Positions 45,630 to 54,770 are shown, numbered from the stretch's first letter. The stretch is DNA of 64,000 nt from Sutterella sp. (GCA_020025915.1 JAHHRH010000001.1:1-64000), one strand, 5' to 3'. Notes: generated from the letters alone by a model not told the origin. Translations and numbers: made by a program.

Positions 45630-47183
45630 ATGAAAAAACAGGCTCTTATCAGCGTGTCAGACAAGACCGGCGTGGTCGACTTTGCTCGTGAATTGGTAAG
45701 TTTGGGCTACCACATTCTGAGCACGGGCGGTACCGCGAAGCTCCTCTCTCAGGAAGGCGTTTCTTGCCAAGAAGTGGCGGATTACACGGGCTTCCCTGAA
45801 ATGCTTGACGGTCGTGTCAAGACCTTGAATCCCAAGATTCACGCTGGTATTTTGGCCCGCCGTCCTGTGGCTGAACACATGGCTTCGCTTGAAGAACATC
45901 AGATTGATCCGATCGACATTATTTGCGTGAACCTTTACCCGTTTGAGCAAACCATTGCCAAGCCGGATTGCACATTTGAAGATGCGATCGAAAATATCGA
46001 CATCGGCGGCCCGACCATGATTCGTGCTGCCGCTAAGAACCACGAATCCGTCGCAGTCATCGTTGATCCGACGGACTATGTAGCTGTTTTGGCTGAAATC
46101 AAGGCTGAAGGTGGTGTATCTGCCGCGACGCGTTTGGCTTTGGCGAAGAAGGTCTTTGCTCATACTGCTCGTTATGACGGTATGATCACGAACTACTTGA
46201 CGAGCCTTGACGAAAACAATGAACGTACCCGTTTCCCTGAAGTGCTTACGCGTCAGTGGGTAAAGGTTCAGGATATGCGCTACGGCGAAAATCCGCATCA
46301 GACTGCCGCTTTCTATCGTGAAGCTTCTGTGGCTCCGGGTTTGTTGGCTGGCTATGAACAGCTTCAGGGTAAGGAACTTTCCTACAACAACATCGCTGAC
46401 AGTGATGCTGCTTGGGAATGCGTTCGCTCCTTCGAGGCGCCTGCTTGTGTGATTATTAAGCACGCCAATCCTTGTGGTGTGGCCGTGGGTGTTGACTCTG
46501 CTGAAGCTTATGCCAAGGCTTTCCAGACGGACTCTAAGTCTGCCTTTGGTGGCATCATTGCTTTCAACCGTGAAGTTACGGGTGAATGCGCTCGCCAGGT
46601 TGCTCAGCAGTTTGCTGAAGTGATCATTGCGCCGTCCTTTAGCGCCGAAGCTCGCGAAGTGTTCGCTGCTAAGAAGAATTTGCGTTTGTTGGTTGTGGCC
46701 TTGGGTGGTGCTCATAACGACTTCGACTTCAAGCGTGTCGGTGGCGGGCTCTTGGTTCAGAGCCCAGATATTCAGCTTTGCGATGAAAGCGCCTTGCGTT
46801 GCGTGACGAAGCGTCAGCCGACGTCCGCTCAGATTGCTGATATGATGTTTGCCTGGAACGTTGCTCGCTTCGTGAAGTCCAATACGATCGTTTACGCTCG
46901 TGGTGGCATGACGTTGGGTGTTGGCGCTGGTCAGATGAGCCGTGTGGACTCCGCTCGCATTGCTATGATTAAGGCTGAAGAAGCTAACCTGTCGCTCGTT
47001 GGCTCTGTGGCTGCGTCTGATGCCTTCTTCCCGTTCCGCGATGGTCTCGATGTTGTGGTTGACGCCGGTGCTACGGCTATTATTCAGCCAGGTGGTTCTA
47101 TTCGTGACGATGAAGTGATTGCCGCTGCTGATGAGCGTGGCATCACGATGGTCTTCACGGGCGAACGTCATTTCCGTCACTAA
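45630..47183 (+). CDS. purH: bifunctional AICAR transformylase/IMP cyclohydrolase
   Basis: 517 residues. The N-terminal MGS-like cyclohydrolase domain ([46 protein letters not shown]) is followed by the transformylase domain ([45 protein letters not shown]). It catalyses the last two steps of IMP synthesis. A strong AAAAGGAAATAAG site precedes the ATG. Codons TTA, CTA and TCA are essentially avoided, which leaves an uninterrupted antisense frame along the gene. This suggests high expression. Confidence 0.97.
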   Translation: MKKQALISVSDKTGVVDFARELVSLGYHILSTGGTAKLLSQEGVSCQEVADYTGFPEMLDGRVKTLNPKIHAGILARRPVAEHMASLEEHQIDPIDIICVNLYPFEQTIAKPDCTFEDAIENIDIGGPTMIRAAAKNHESVAVIVDPTDYVAVLAEIKAEGGVSAATRLALAKKVFAHTARYDGMITNYLTSLDENNERTRFPEVLTRQWVKVQDMRYGENPHQTAAFYREASVAPGLLAGYEQLQGKELSYNNIADSDAAWECVRSFEAPACVIIKHANPCGVAVGVDSAEAYAKAFQTDSKSAFGGIIAFNREVTGECARQVAQQFAEVIIAPSFSAEAREVFAAKKNLRLLVVALGGAHNDFDFKRVGGGLLVQSPDIQLCDESALRCVTKRQPTSAQIADMMFAWNVARFVKSNTIVYARGGMTLGVGAGQMSRVDSARIAMIKAEEANLSLVGSVAASDAFFPFRDGLDVVVDAGATAIIQPGGSIRDDEVIAAADERGITMVFTGERHFRH

Positions 47184-47208
47184 TTTTTGATGGTATTTGA
47201 GTTACGGT

Positions 47209-47273
47209 CTCCTCATTACTAAGGGATGAGGAGGGCCTTGATAGAACGCAACCGCTCACTCAGAGTGGTTGCG
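47209..47273 (+). promoter_or_regulatory. tandem stem-loops in the tolB leader
   Basis: Stem-loop 1: CTCCTCAT (47209-47216) pairs perfectly with ATGAGGAG (47226-47233). Stem-loop 2: CGCAACC (47247-47253) pairs with GGTTGCG (47267-47273), extended inward by G-T and CTC/GAG around loop ACTCA. Neither is followed by a T-tract. The second ends 21 nt before the tolB GTG. They may be a leader structure, an mRNA-processing site, or part of a weak terminator for purH. Confidence 0.45.
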
Positions 47274-47294
47274 TGTTCAGATAGGGAGTCATTT

Positions 47295-48593
47295 GTGACG
47301 ACACTCAAATTTTCCCGACGCAAGTTGGTTGGGGCAGGTGTGGCTGCTGGCTTAATGACAACGCTACCTGCGATGGCAGAGTTACAGGTATCTATTACTG
47401 GAGTTGGGGCTAATCAGCTACCGATCGCGGTGAAGGTATTAGAAGGCACGAGTTTAGTAGGCGAAGATCTGAGTGCGGTTATTGGTGCTGATCTTGAACG
47501 TTCAGGTGCTTTTAGACTCATTCCGACTGGCGCTGAAGGAGCCCCAGAAGACCTGAGCAAACCTGAAAGTTTGGCTCATTGGGCGCAGGCCGGTGCGAAT
47601 GCTTTGGTTGTAGGTTCGGTCAATCAGTTGCCTAATGGTCGTTGGGAGGTGAAGTACTTCCTTCACGATGCAGTGTCAAGCACGATGCTCGATTCTGGAC
47701 AGTTTGTGGTGAGCAAAAAGTACATTCGCATGGCTGCGCACCGCGTGGCCGACCGGATCTATACGAAGTTGACTGGTGAGAAGCCTATGTTTGCTTCTCG
47801 TTTGGTTTATGTGTCTCAGTTGGGGCGTCGAGATTTTCGTTTGATTGTGACCGATAGCGACGGTGCTAATCAAGAAGAAGTACTCCGATCTGACGAACCT
47901 ATTATTTCGCCAGTTTGGTCTCCTGATGGTCGAAAGGTCGCTTATGTCAGCTTTGAACGACGTAAGCCCATTGTGTTTATTCAAGATTTGACCTCTGGTG
48001 TTCGTCACGCGATTTCTGCTTATCGTGGTAATAATTCGGCTCCTGCTTTTAGTGCAGATGGTCAAATGATGGCCGTCGCGCTTTCAAGAGATGGGGTTAC
48101 ACAGATCTATTTGATGAGAACTGACGGGACTGGATTACGTCGATTTACGAGAAGTTTTGGTATTGATACGGAGCCAGTCTTCTCTAGCGATAACCGTTGG
48201 CTGTACTTTACAAGTGATCGTGGAGGTGCTCCTCAGATTTATCGTCAGTTGTTAGACGGTAGCGCACCTGCCGAACGTGTCACTTTTGGATCTAGCTATG
48301 CGATTAGTCCGAGCATTAGCCCGGACGGTAACATATTGGCTTATATTTCACGTATTAATGGTAAGTTCCGCACGGCTGTGATGGATTTGGCTACGGGGCA
48401 AAGTACTCTAGTCTCTACGACAGACCGTGATGAATCACCATCTTTTGCACCGAACGGTCGCTTCTTGGTTTATGCCACGGAGGAACGTGGTCGTGGCGTT
48501 TTGGGTACGGCCTCGATTGATGGCCGTCTTATGACACGATTGACTGGAAAGGGAGATATCAGAGAACCTTGTTGGGGTCCGATTCTGCCTTAA
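47295..48593 (+). CDS. tolB: Tol-Pal system protein TolB
   Basis: 432 residues from GTG 47295, chosen over the longer frame at 47226 because AGGGAG sits 6 nt upstream and the signal sequence then starts properly. The signal has a twin-arginine-like motif (FSRRKLVGAG, residues 6-15), hydrophobic core and AMA cleavage site. The N-terminal TolB domain and a six-bladed WD40-like propeller follow (repeats such as PVWSPDGRKVAYVS, PAFSADGQMMAVAL, PSISPDGNILAYIS). It is the periplasmic partner of Pal in outer-membrane constriction at division. tolQRA are not upstream; purH is. Confidence 0.95.
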   Translation: MTTLKFSRRKLVGAGVAAGLMTTLPAMAELQVSITGVGANQLPIAVKVLEGTSLVGEDLSAVIGADLERSGAFRLIPTGAEGAPEDLSKPESLAHWAQAGANALVVGSVNQLPNGRWEVKYFLHDAVSSTMLDSGQFVVSKKYIRMAAHRVADRIYTKLTGEKPMFASRLVYVSQLGRRDFRLIVTDSDGANQEEVLRSDEPIISPVWSPDGRKVAYVSFERRKPIVFIQDLTSGVRHAISAYRGNNSAPAFSADGQMMAVALSRDGVTQIYLMRTDGTGLRRFTRSFGIDTEPVFSSDNRWLYFTSDRGGAPQIYRQLLDGSAPAERVTFGSSYAISPSISPDGNILAYISRINGKFRTAVMDLATGQSTLVSTTDRDESPSFAPNGRFLVYATEERGRGVLGTASIDGRLMTRLTGKGDIREPCWGPILP

Positions 48594-48642
48594 CCTACTC
48601 ACTATAAAAAATCATCCTTACTAATAAGATAGGAAAGACATT

Positions 48643-49170
48643 ATGTCGTTCTCTTGGAAAGTTCTCGCAGCTTCGGCTGCTATAGCTGCTCTGTTGAGTG
48701 GTTGCTCTTCCGTCTCTCTGGACGAAGGTGCTAAGTCTGGTACGTTGGCAGGCAGTCAGGTTGAAGGTCAGGAAGCGGTGAATCCGTTCACGGATCCGAA
48801 TAATCCGCTTTCTAAGCGCTCTGTTTACTTTGCCTTTGACTCCTATGAAGTGGCGCCTGAATACATGCGTAATGTTGAAGCGCATGCTCGTTGGTTGGTT
48901 GCCAATCCTGGTGTGAATATTGTTATTCAGGGTAATACCGACGAACGTGGTGGTCGCGAATACAACTTAGCTTTGGGTCAGAAGCGCTCTGAAGCTGTGA
49001 AGCAACGTTTGCAGTTGCTCGGTGTGCCGGCCGATCGTATCGAAGCCGTTTCTTTCGGTCGTGAAAAACCGTTGGCTTTTGGTCACAGCGAAGAAGCATG
49101 GGCTCAGAACCGTCGTGCCGATATCGTTTATCCTACCGAAGTAACGGCTGATAAGCCTGCTGCTAAGTAA
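48643..49170 (+). CDS. pal: peptidoglycan-associated lipoprotein Pal
   Basis: 175 residues. A lipoprotein signal ends in LLSGCSS (lipidated Cys near residue 21). The C-terminal OmpA-like domain has VYFAFDSYEV and the peptidoglycan-binding GNTDERGGREYNLALGQKRSEAV. It is anchored in the outer membrane and binds DAP-peptidoglycan and TolB. Encoded 49 bp after tolB. A terminator follows, separating it partly from cpoB. Confidence 0.97.
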   Translation: MSFSWKVLAASAAIAALLSGCSSVSLDEGAKSGTLAGSQVEGQEAVNPFTDPNNPLSKRSVYFAFDSYEVAPEYMRNVEAHARWLVANPGVNIVIQGNTDERGGREYNLALGQKRSEAVKQRLQLLGVPADRIEAVSFGREKPLAFGHSEEAWAQNRRADIVYPTEVTADKPAAK

Positions 49171-49199
49171 GGATAAGCGCTATCCACGATAGATAAATT

Positions 49200-49240
49200 A
49201 GCCGGACGTTGCTTAAATTAGGCACGGCCGGCTGTTTTTT
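49200..49240 (+). terminator. terminator between pal and cpoB
   Basis: AGCCGG (49200-49205) pairs with CCGGCT (49228-49233) and is followed by GTTTTTTG. The stem is short with a large imperfect loop, so termination may be partial, allowing lower cpoB than pal expression. Confidence 0.6.
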
Positions 49241-49292
49241 GTCCGTTCTTTATGGGTGTGAAAATCGAGTCGCCCCTTCACTGGAGTGTTGT

Positions 49293-50018
49293 ATGACCAT
49301 GAGATTGACGATGGCCCGTTTTGGGGCTCTGACATTGCTGGCTAGCATTGCTAGTGGCGCGATGGCATTCGCGGATGATGATGCGCGACGCGCGATTTTA
49401 GATTTGCGTGCACAAGTACAGGCGTTAGAAGAACAGCTAACAAATACGCAAATGACCTTTGTGAATCGTCTTGATAGTTTGCAGAATCAAAATCGAGCCT
49501 TAACAGGCAAGGTTGAAGAGTTGACAAACGCCCTGAATATGGAAAAGCGTAGTAATCGTCAGCTATATGCCAATATCGATGAGCGTGTAGGTAAGTTTGA
49601 GCCGAAAGAAATTGAAGTCAATGGTGAAAAGTATAAGATGATGCCTCAAGAGCAGGCTGCCTATGATGCTGCTGTTGAAAGTCTTAAGGCTGGAGACTAT
49701 AAGGACGCCTTGAAACGCTTCACGAAGTTTGCGACAGATTGGGAAAGCTCTCCATATCGTGCGGACGCGTTTTATTGGCGTGGCTCTTGTCATTTTGCGC
49801 TTGAGCAGTATAAGAGCACGATCAATGTGCAAAATCAATTGATTAAAGAGTATCCGAAGCATAGCCGTGTGCCGGATGCGATGATTTCGGTAGCATCGGC
49901 TCAGGCTTCTTTAGGCAACGTTAAGGCCGCAGCGGCTACGCTCAAAAAAGTAATCAAACAATTCCCTGATTCTGAAGCCTCTAAATCGGCTAATCAACTT
50001 TTGAAGACTTTGAAGTAA
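49293..50018 (+). CDS. cpoB: cell division coordinator CpoB (YbgF)
   Basis: 241 residues from ATG 49293, with CTGGAG upstream. The longer frame from 49209 runs through the terminator. A signal peptide (to about AMAFA) precedes a coiled-coil trimerisation region (residues about 30-90: RAQVQALEEQLTNTQ) and C-terminal TPR repeats (from about 125: YDAAVESLKAGDYKDALKRF). It coordinates peptidoglycan synthesis by PBP1B with Tol-driven constriction. It is the third gene of tolB-pal-cpoB. Confidence 0.93.
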   Translation: MTMRLTMARFGALTLLASIASGAMAFADDDARRAILDLRAQVQALEEQLTNTQMTFVNRLDSLQNQNRALTGKVEELTNALNMEKRSNRQLYANIDERVGKFEPKEIEVNGEKYKMMPQEQAAYDAAVESLKAGDYKDALKRFTKFATDWESSPYRADAFYWRGSCHFALEQYKSTINVQNQLIKEYPKHSRVPDAMISVASAQASLGNVKAAAATLKKVIKQFPDSEASKSANQLLKTLK

Positions 50019-50181
50019 GAGTTCATTCAACTAGTGAGAGCTAAGCTATAGGAGAAGCCTATGGGATGACAGCTGCAACGAGTGTCAGACCAGAAATTGA
50101 AGTGCTTGGGAACAAGCTACGATGTTTCTCCAATATCTGAACCTCAAATTTCGAAGGGAAGTCTTGTTACAATGATCGTGG

Positions 50182-50210
50182 AAGGTGTCACAAGCATTTG
50201 TTGACACCTT
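50182..50210. promoter_or_regulatory. 9-bp inverted repeat in the maeA upstream region
   Basis: AAGGTGTCA (50182-50190 area) and TGACACCTT form a perfect 9-bp inverted repeat with an 11-nt spacer in the 254-bp gap between cpoB and maeA. No T-tract follows. It could be an operator for a dimeric regulator or an RNA hairpin. The rest of the gap has no gene or clear promoter. Confidence 0.35.
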
Positions 50211-50272
50211 CAGTACCTTATAACTGCCCGGACAATTTTGTACCCCGTGGAGTTTTTTCAAAAGAAGGACTT

Positions 50273-51895
50273 ATGACTGATTTCAAGCAAGTTCGCGGTG
50301 CTGATCTGCTCCGCAATCCGCAGTTCAACCGCGCCGATGCCTTTACTCAGGAAGAACGTGACGAAAAGGGACTTCGTGGTCTTCTTCCACCTGCTGTGAC
50401 GACAAAAGAACTGCAGGTTCAGCGTATGCTTGCGTTGCTCGACCGTTGCCCGACTGCTCTCGACAAGTTCTTGATGCTTGATAGTCTTCACGCAACCGAT
50501 GAAGATCTGTACTTTAAGCTTTTGATCGAACACATTGATGACTTTATGCCGGTGGTTTACACGCCGACGGTTGGCGAAGTCTGCCAGAAGTTCAGTCATA
50601 TCTACCGTTATCCTCGTGGCGCCTTTATCTCGATTAATGACAAAGGGCGCGTGGGTGAAATTATCGATAACTTACCGAACGAAGAAGTAGATGTGATCGT
50701 TGTGACCGACGGTCAACGTATCCTCGGCTTAGGTGACCTGGGCGTGAATGGCATGGGCATTCCTTGTGGCAAGTTGTCTCTTTATACGGCTTGTGCTGGT
50801 ATCGCTCCAGAAAAGACGCTTCCTGTGACGATTGACGTTGGCACTAACAACCAGGACAACCTGAATGATCCTTTTTATCTTGGCTTGCGCCAGGAACGTG
50901 TGACTGGCGAAGCTTATGACGAACTGATTGAAGAGTTCATGGCGGAAGCTCGCCGTCGTTGGCCGAACGTTTTGATCCAGTTTGAAGACTTTGGCAATAA
51001 TCACGCGTTTGATTTGTTAGCTCGATACAAGGATCAGTGTCTGTGCTTTAATGACGACATTCAGGGCACAGCGACAGTGGCTGTGACGGGTGTGTATTCT
51101 GCCCTTCGTGTGACGAAGCAGAAGCTCTCTGATCAGCGTTTCCTCTTCTTGGGCGCTGGTGAAGCCGCCACGGGTATTGCTGAATTGTTGGTTGACGCTA
51201 TGGTCGCCGAAGGCATGGATCGTGCTGAGGCTTTGACGCATTGCTGCCTCTTTGACTCTAAGGGTCTAGTGACCTCAACTCGTGGTGATAAGTTGGCTCA
51301 CAACAAAGTGCCGTTTGCTCATGACTTGCCGAATTGCAAGACGTTTATCGAAGCAGTTCGCGCTTTGCGTCCGACTGGTATTATCGGTGTGGCTGCTCAG
51401 CCTGGTGCCTTTAATGCTGAAGTCCTTCATGAGATGGCTGAAATCAACGAACGTCCGATTGTGTTCGCGCTTTCCAATCCGACGTCTCGTGCCGAATGTG
51501 ATGCTGAAACTGCTTATCGTGAAACGAACGGTCGTGCGCTGTTTGCGTCTGGCTCTCCGTTTGCTCCTGTCACGTTTGGTGATAAGACCTTTGTTCCGCG
51601 TCAGGGTAACAACAGCTACGTTTTCCCAGGTTTGGGGTTAGGCGCAGTGTTTGCGAAGGCTCGTTGTATGCCGACCGGTATGTTCTTGGCTACCTCTCGT
51701 GCTTTGGCTGAATTCGTGAGCGAATCTGATCTTGAACAAGGTTCTCTCTATCCGCCACTGTCGATGGTTCGTGAAGTCTCTGTCAAGATTGGTGCTACCG
51801 TTGCTAAGTATGCTTATGACAATGGTCTTGCCAATAATGAACGTCCGGAAGACCTTGAAGCCGCTGTTCGTGCTTTCATGTATGATCCGAACTAA
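50273..51895 (+). CDS. maeA: NAD-dependent malic enzyme
   Basis: 540 residues from ATG 50273, with AGAAGGA 4 bp upstream; the frame back to 50198 is not homologous-looking. N-terminal malic enzyme domain with VYTPTVGEVCQKFSHIYRYP, DGQRILGLGDLG, metal site VLIQFEDFGNNHAF and FNDDIQGTA. The NAD-binding domain has FLGAGEAATGIAEL and VFALSNPTSRAEC. It oxidatively decarboxylates malate to pyruvate. The SfcA-like architecture suggests NAD preference, though the cofactor is not certain from sequence. Strong codon bias suggests high expression. Confidence 0.94.
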   Translation: MTDFKQVRGADLLRNPQFNRADAFTQEERDEKGLRGLLPPAVTTKELQVQRMLALLDRCPTALDKFLMLDSLHATDEDLYFKLLIEHIDDFMPVVYTPTVGEVCQKFSHIYRYPRGAFISINDKGRVGEIIDNLPNEEVDVIVVTDGQRILGLGDLGVNGMGIPCGKLSLYTACAGIAPEKTLPVTIDVGTNNQDNLNDPFYLGLRQERVTGEAYDELIEEFMAEARRRWPNVLIQFEDFGNNHAFDLLARYKDQCLCFNDDIQGTATVAVTGVYSALRVTKQKLSDQRFLFLGAGEAATGIAELLVDAMVAEGMDRAEALTHCCLFDSKGLVTSTRGDKLAHNKVPFAHDLPNCKTFIEAVRALRPTGIIGVAAQPGAFNAEVLHEMAEINERPIVFALSNPTSRAECDAETAYRETNGRALFASGSPFAPVTFGDKTFVPRQGNNSYVFPGLGLGAVFAKARCMPTGMFLATSRALAEFVSESDLEQGSLYPPLSMVREVSVKIGATVAKYAYDNGLANNERPEDLEAAVRAFMYDPN

Positions 51896-51921
51896 GCTGG
51901 CGTCTTAAACGAGATCTTTTG

Positions 51922-51971
51922 AATGCCTTCGTTATCGTTCAATAGATGGACGATAAGGGAGGCATTTTTTT
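51922..51971 (+). terminator. terminator after maeA, abutting scpA start
   Basis: AATGCCT / AGGCATT with an inner TTATCGT / ACGATAA stem, followed by seven T ending at 51971. The scpA ATG is at 51978. Confidence 0.85.
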
Positions 51972-51977
51972 CGCACG

Positions 51978-52856
51978 ATGGATAGTACATATCAACTCAA
52001 GACAAGAGGCGTTGATGAAGGCACCGAGGGGCTAATTCTGGCTCGCTTGTATGGCGAGCCTTTGTCAACATGCCCAGAAGGGTTATACATCCCTCCAGAG
52101 GCACTACGTATCTTCTTAATTAGCTTTGAAGGGCCGTTGGATCTGCTTTTGTATCTGATTAGAAAACAGAAGTTTGACATCATGGATATTCCGATGGCTG
52201 AGCTTACAGAGCAGTACATGCGCTATGTGGATCTTGTTCGCGAAAATGATCTTGAGCTTGCAGCCGCTTATCTTGTGATGTCTGCAACGCTGATGCAAAT
52301 TAAGAGTCGTTTATTATTGCCTTCAGTGAGTGTTCACGATGGCGAAGAAGTTGAGGATCCTCGAGCCGAGCTTATGCGTCGACTCGAAGCGTATGAACAA
52401 ATCCGAGCGGCGGCTTTGCGGATGCAGGCCTTACCTCGTATTGATCGAGACTTTCATATAGCGTCTGTTGATCTTAATGTGCCTAAGGAGGTGCCATTGC
52501 CTGAGGTTAAGGCTCAGGAGTTGGTCTCGGCTTGGAAAGATGTGGTGAGGCGATTACGGCTTCGTGATCACCATAAGGTCAGTAGGCAAGAGCTTTCTGT
52601 TCGAGAGCATATGTCTGCGCTTCTACGTATCTTAAGACAGCAAACAATGGTGACGCTTTCTATGTTATGGGAGCAGATGCCAGATCGTGAGTCACAGACA
52701 GTGTGGTTTTTGGCGATGTTGGAGTTAGCCAAAGAGGAAATGGTCATATTGACACAGGCTGAGCCTTATGCACCGATCTACATCACGCTACCAAAGGGTA
52801 GTGATGAGGTTGTGTTACGCTGTCCAGATCCACTCAATACAGGGTTATTTAGCTAA
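51978..52856 (+). CDS. scpA: segregation and condensation protein A
   Basis: 292 residues. The kleisin N-domain is clear (LARLYGEPLSTCP, YIPPEALRIFLISFEGPLDLLLYLIRKQKFDIMDIP), followed by YMRYVDLVRENDLELAAAYLVMSATLMQIKSR and a C-terminal winged helix. It bridges SMC heads with ScpB in chromosome segregation. Upstream, the start codon is only 6 nt past the terminator T-tract and no canonical ribosome site lies between. The nearest GGAGG is 15 nt away within the hairpin. scpB is not adjacent; the gene is closed by its own terminator. Confidence 0.9.
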   Translation: MDSTYQLKTRGVDEGTEGLILARLYGEPLSTCPEGLYIPPEALRIFLISFEGPLDLLLYLIRKQKFDIMDIPMAELTEQYMRYVDLVRENDLELAAAYLVMSATLMQIKSRLLLPSVSVHDGEEVEDPRAELMRRLEAYEQIRAAALRMQALPRIDRDFHIASVDLNVPKEVPLPEVKAQELVSAWKDVVRRLRLRDHHKVSRQELSVREHMSALLRILRQQTMVTLSMLWEQMPDRESQTVWFLAMLELAKEEMVILTQAEPYAPIYITLPKGSDEVVLRCPDPLNTGLFS

Positions 52857-52858
52857 TG

Positions 52859-52891
52859 AAAACGGGGATTGAATTGCTCAATCCCCGTTTT
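52859..52891. terminator. bidirectional terminator between scpA and the SulP gene
   Basis: A perfect 14-bp stem AAAACGGGGATTGA / TCAATCCCCGTTTT with a 5-nt loop between convergent genes, serving both. Confidence 0.95.
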
Positions 52892-52895
52892 CTAA

Positions 52896-54641
52896 TTAGG
52901 CTTCACCTAAAAGCGCTCGCTTCGCAGCGGCTTTCTCATCTTGTTCTTTTAAGACGACTTTTGCTCTTGCCATAGCGAATTCCATGTTTGGAACTAAATT
53001 AGCGCCAAGTTGTTGTGCGATACCCGTACGTTTTAGCTGGGCTAAGGGGTGACCCGAGGCACCGGCAATGATCAATTCGTGATTGTGACGATGTAAAGCA
53101 CGGACAAAGACTTCAATCTGATCCATGGCCGAGTTGTCAATGTTCAGTAAGTCCGTAAAGTCTAAAACGACAATACGAGCAGCGGCAGATGAGGTGATAC
53201 GCGTCGGATCCGTGACGTGTTCAAGTTTAGAAACCGAGCCAAAGAAGAGGGCTCCCTTAATGTGCCAAGCTTCAACTGTATCAGGTACGTCGAATGGTAA
53301 GGTAACAGGGTCGACGACGGTGAGATTGTTCATGCGCATTAAGAAGAATACGCACGCGACAACCAAGCCAAACTGAACAGCTACGGTCAAGTCAAAGATC
53401 ACGGTTAAGAAGAACGTGATCAAGAGCGTTGCCTTATAGGAGAGGGTCATTTGACGTAAGCGTAAGAATTCACGCCAATTTCCCATATTCCAAGCAACGA
53501 AGACCAAGATCGCAGCAAGTGCGCAGAGCGGAATGTTACTTGCTAGCGGTGCGGCGGCCAAAATGACCACGAGCAACGTGGTAGCATGAACCATGCCAGC
53601 AACCGGAGAGAAAGCACCTGACTTGATGTTAGTCACCGTACGGGCGATGGTACCCGTTGCCGGAATCCCACCGAAGAAGGGAACGACCATGTTGGCAATG
53701 CCTTGGCCCATCAATTCTTGGTTGGGATCGTGACGGTCGTCGGTCATCGTATCGGCAACACGGGCACAGAGCAAACTTTCAATGGAACCAAGTACAGCAA
53801 TCGTGATCATTGGGCCAATCATCAGCTTTGCGGTTTCCCATTCGAGATCAGGGATTTGCAAGCTAGGCAAAGACTGAGGAATGCCGCCGAATTTGGAGCC
53901 GATCGTTTCGACGGGTATGTTGAAAAGTGTCACCACAACCGTAGAAAGCACAAGAACAACTACCGTACCAGGCAGGTGAGCTAGCCAACGCTTCCACTGA
54001 GGACCGCTCATCTGATAGCCCTTTGGCCAGAACTTGATAATAAGGAAGCTCGTAAGCGCGATGCCTAAAGCCCAGAAGTTCACTGTGTTAATGTGAGTGG
54101 CAATCGTATTGATTTGGCCAAAGAAGTCTGCAGGCATCTTGCTGACAGTGAGCCCTAGAAAATCTTTGATCTGCTGTAAGCCAATCATTACGGCAATACC
54201 GTTGGTAAAGCCAATGACGATCGAGACAGGGATGAACTTAATAAAGCCACCGATTTTGAAGAGTCCCATGAAAAAGAGGAGTACGCCAGAACCGAGTGTA
54301 GCGAGCATTAAGTTGCCCAAGCCGTATTGGGCAATGATGCCGTAGATGATGACGACAAACGCACCCGCAGGGCCACCAATCTGTACACGACAGCCGCCAA
54401 GTAGCGAGATTAAAAAGCCTGCGATGATTGCGGTATATAGCCCAGATTCTGGCGGAACACCAGAGGCAATACCGAAAGCCATAGCAAGAGGGAGCGCGAT
54501 CATACCCACAGTTAATCCAGCGGAAATATCGCGGGAAAGCATATGGGAGTCATATTCCTTCAAACTGTTGAGAAGGACGGGATGGAATTTGGCCAGTGGA
54601 ACATGATGCATGAATTCACGGGCCGCTTCTTTAAAACTCAT
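52896..54641 (-). CDS. SulP-family inorganic anion transporter with STAS domain
   Basis: 581 residues. About 10-12 membrane segments (residues 35-440) include the SulP signature around AGLTVGMIALPLAMAFGIASGVPPESGLYTA and QIGGPAGAFVVI. A C-terminal STAS domain (about 455-560) contains VLDFTDLLNIDNSAMDQIEVFV. The family moves sulfate, bicarbonate or dicarboxylates; the substrate here is not resolved. It is single-gene, facing the scpA terminator. Confidence 0.9.
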   Translation of the reverse strand: MSFKEAAREFMHHVPLAKFHPVLLNSLKEYDSHMLSRDISAGLTVGMIALPLAMAFGIASGVPPESGLYTAIIAGFLISLLGGCRVQIGGPAGAFVVIIYGIIAQYGLGNLMLATLGSGVLLFFMGLFKIGGFIKFIPVSIVIGFTNGIAVMIGLQQIKDFLGLTVSKMPADFFGQINTIATHINTVNFWALGIALTSFLIIKFWPKGYQMSGPQWKRWLAHLPGTVVVLVLSTVVVTLFNIPVETIGSKFGGIPQSLPSLQIPDLEWETAKLMIGPMITIAVLGSIESLLCARVADTMTDDRHDPNQELMGQGIANMVVPFFGGIPATGTIARTVTNIKSGAFSPVAGMVHATTLLVVILAAAPLASNIPLCALAAILVFVAWNMGNWREFLRLRQMTLSYKATLLITFFLTVIFDLTVAVQFGLVVACVFFLMRMNNLTVVDPVTLPFDVPDTVEAWHIKGALFFGSVSKLEHVTDPTRITSSAAARIVVLDFTDLLNIDNSAMDQIEVFVRALHRHNHELIIAGASGHPLAQLKRTGIAQQLGANLVPNMEFAMARAKVVLKEQDEKAAAKRALLGEA

Positions 54642-54684
54642 GACAATGAAAGTGAGGGGTCAGTAAAAGTAGTTAATTGTAAGA

Positions 54685-54716
54685 AAAGGCACCCTCCTTG
54701 AGGAGAAGGTGCCTTT
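54685..54716 (-). terminator. terminator after metG
   Basis: AAAGGCACC / GGTGCCTTT with an inner CTCCT / AGGAG stem. On the minus strand it is followed by TTTTC, correctly placed downstream of metG. Confidence 0.85.
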
Positions 54717-54770
54717 GTTCAATCGCAAGTAATCTTGAAATAATTGCTTTATTGAGCAAATAGATTCAAA

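Noticed and set aside
45657..47180. 507-codon open frame antisense to nearly all of purH
   Set aside because: It is in codon register with purH, so stops arise only from TTA, CTA or TCA codons, which this highly biased gene avoids. The translated sequence resembles no protein I know and has no ribosome site. It is a codon-usage shadow.
49209..49292. Longer N-terminus for CpoB
   Set aside because: The extension is read through the pal terminator region and would displace the signal peptide; ATG 49293 has its own ribosome site.
50198..50272. Longer N-terminus for malic enzyme
   Set aside because: AGAAGGA directly before ATG 50273 and normal family length favour the shorter form.
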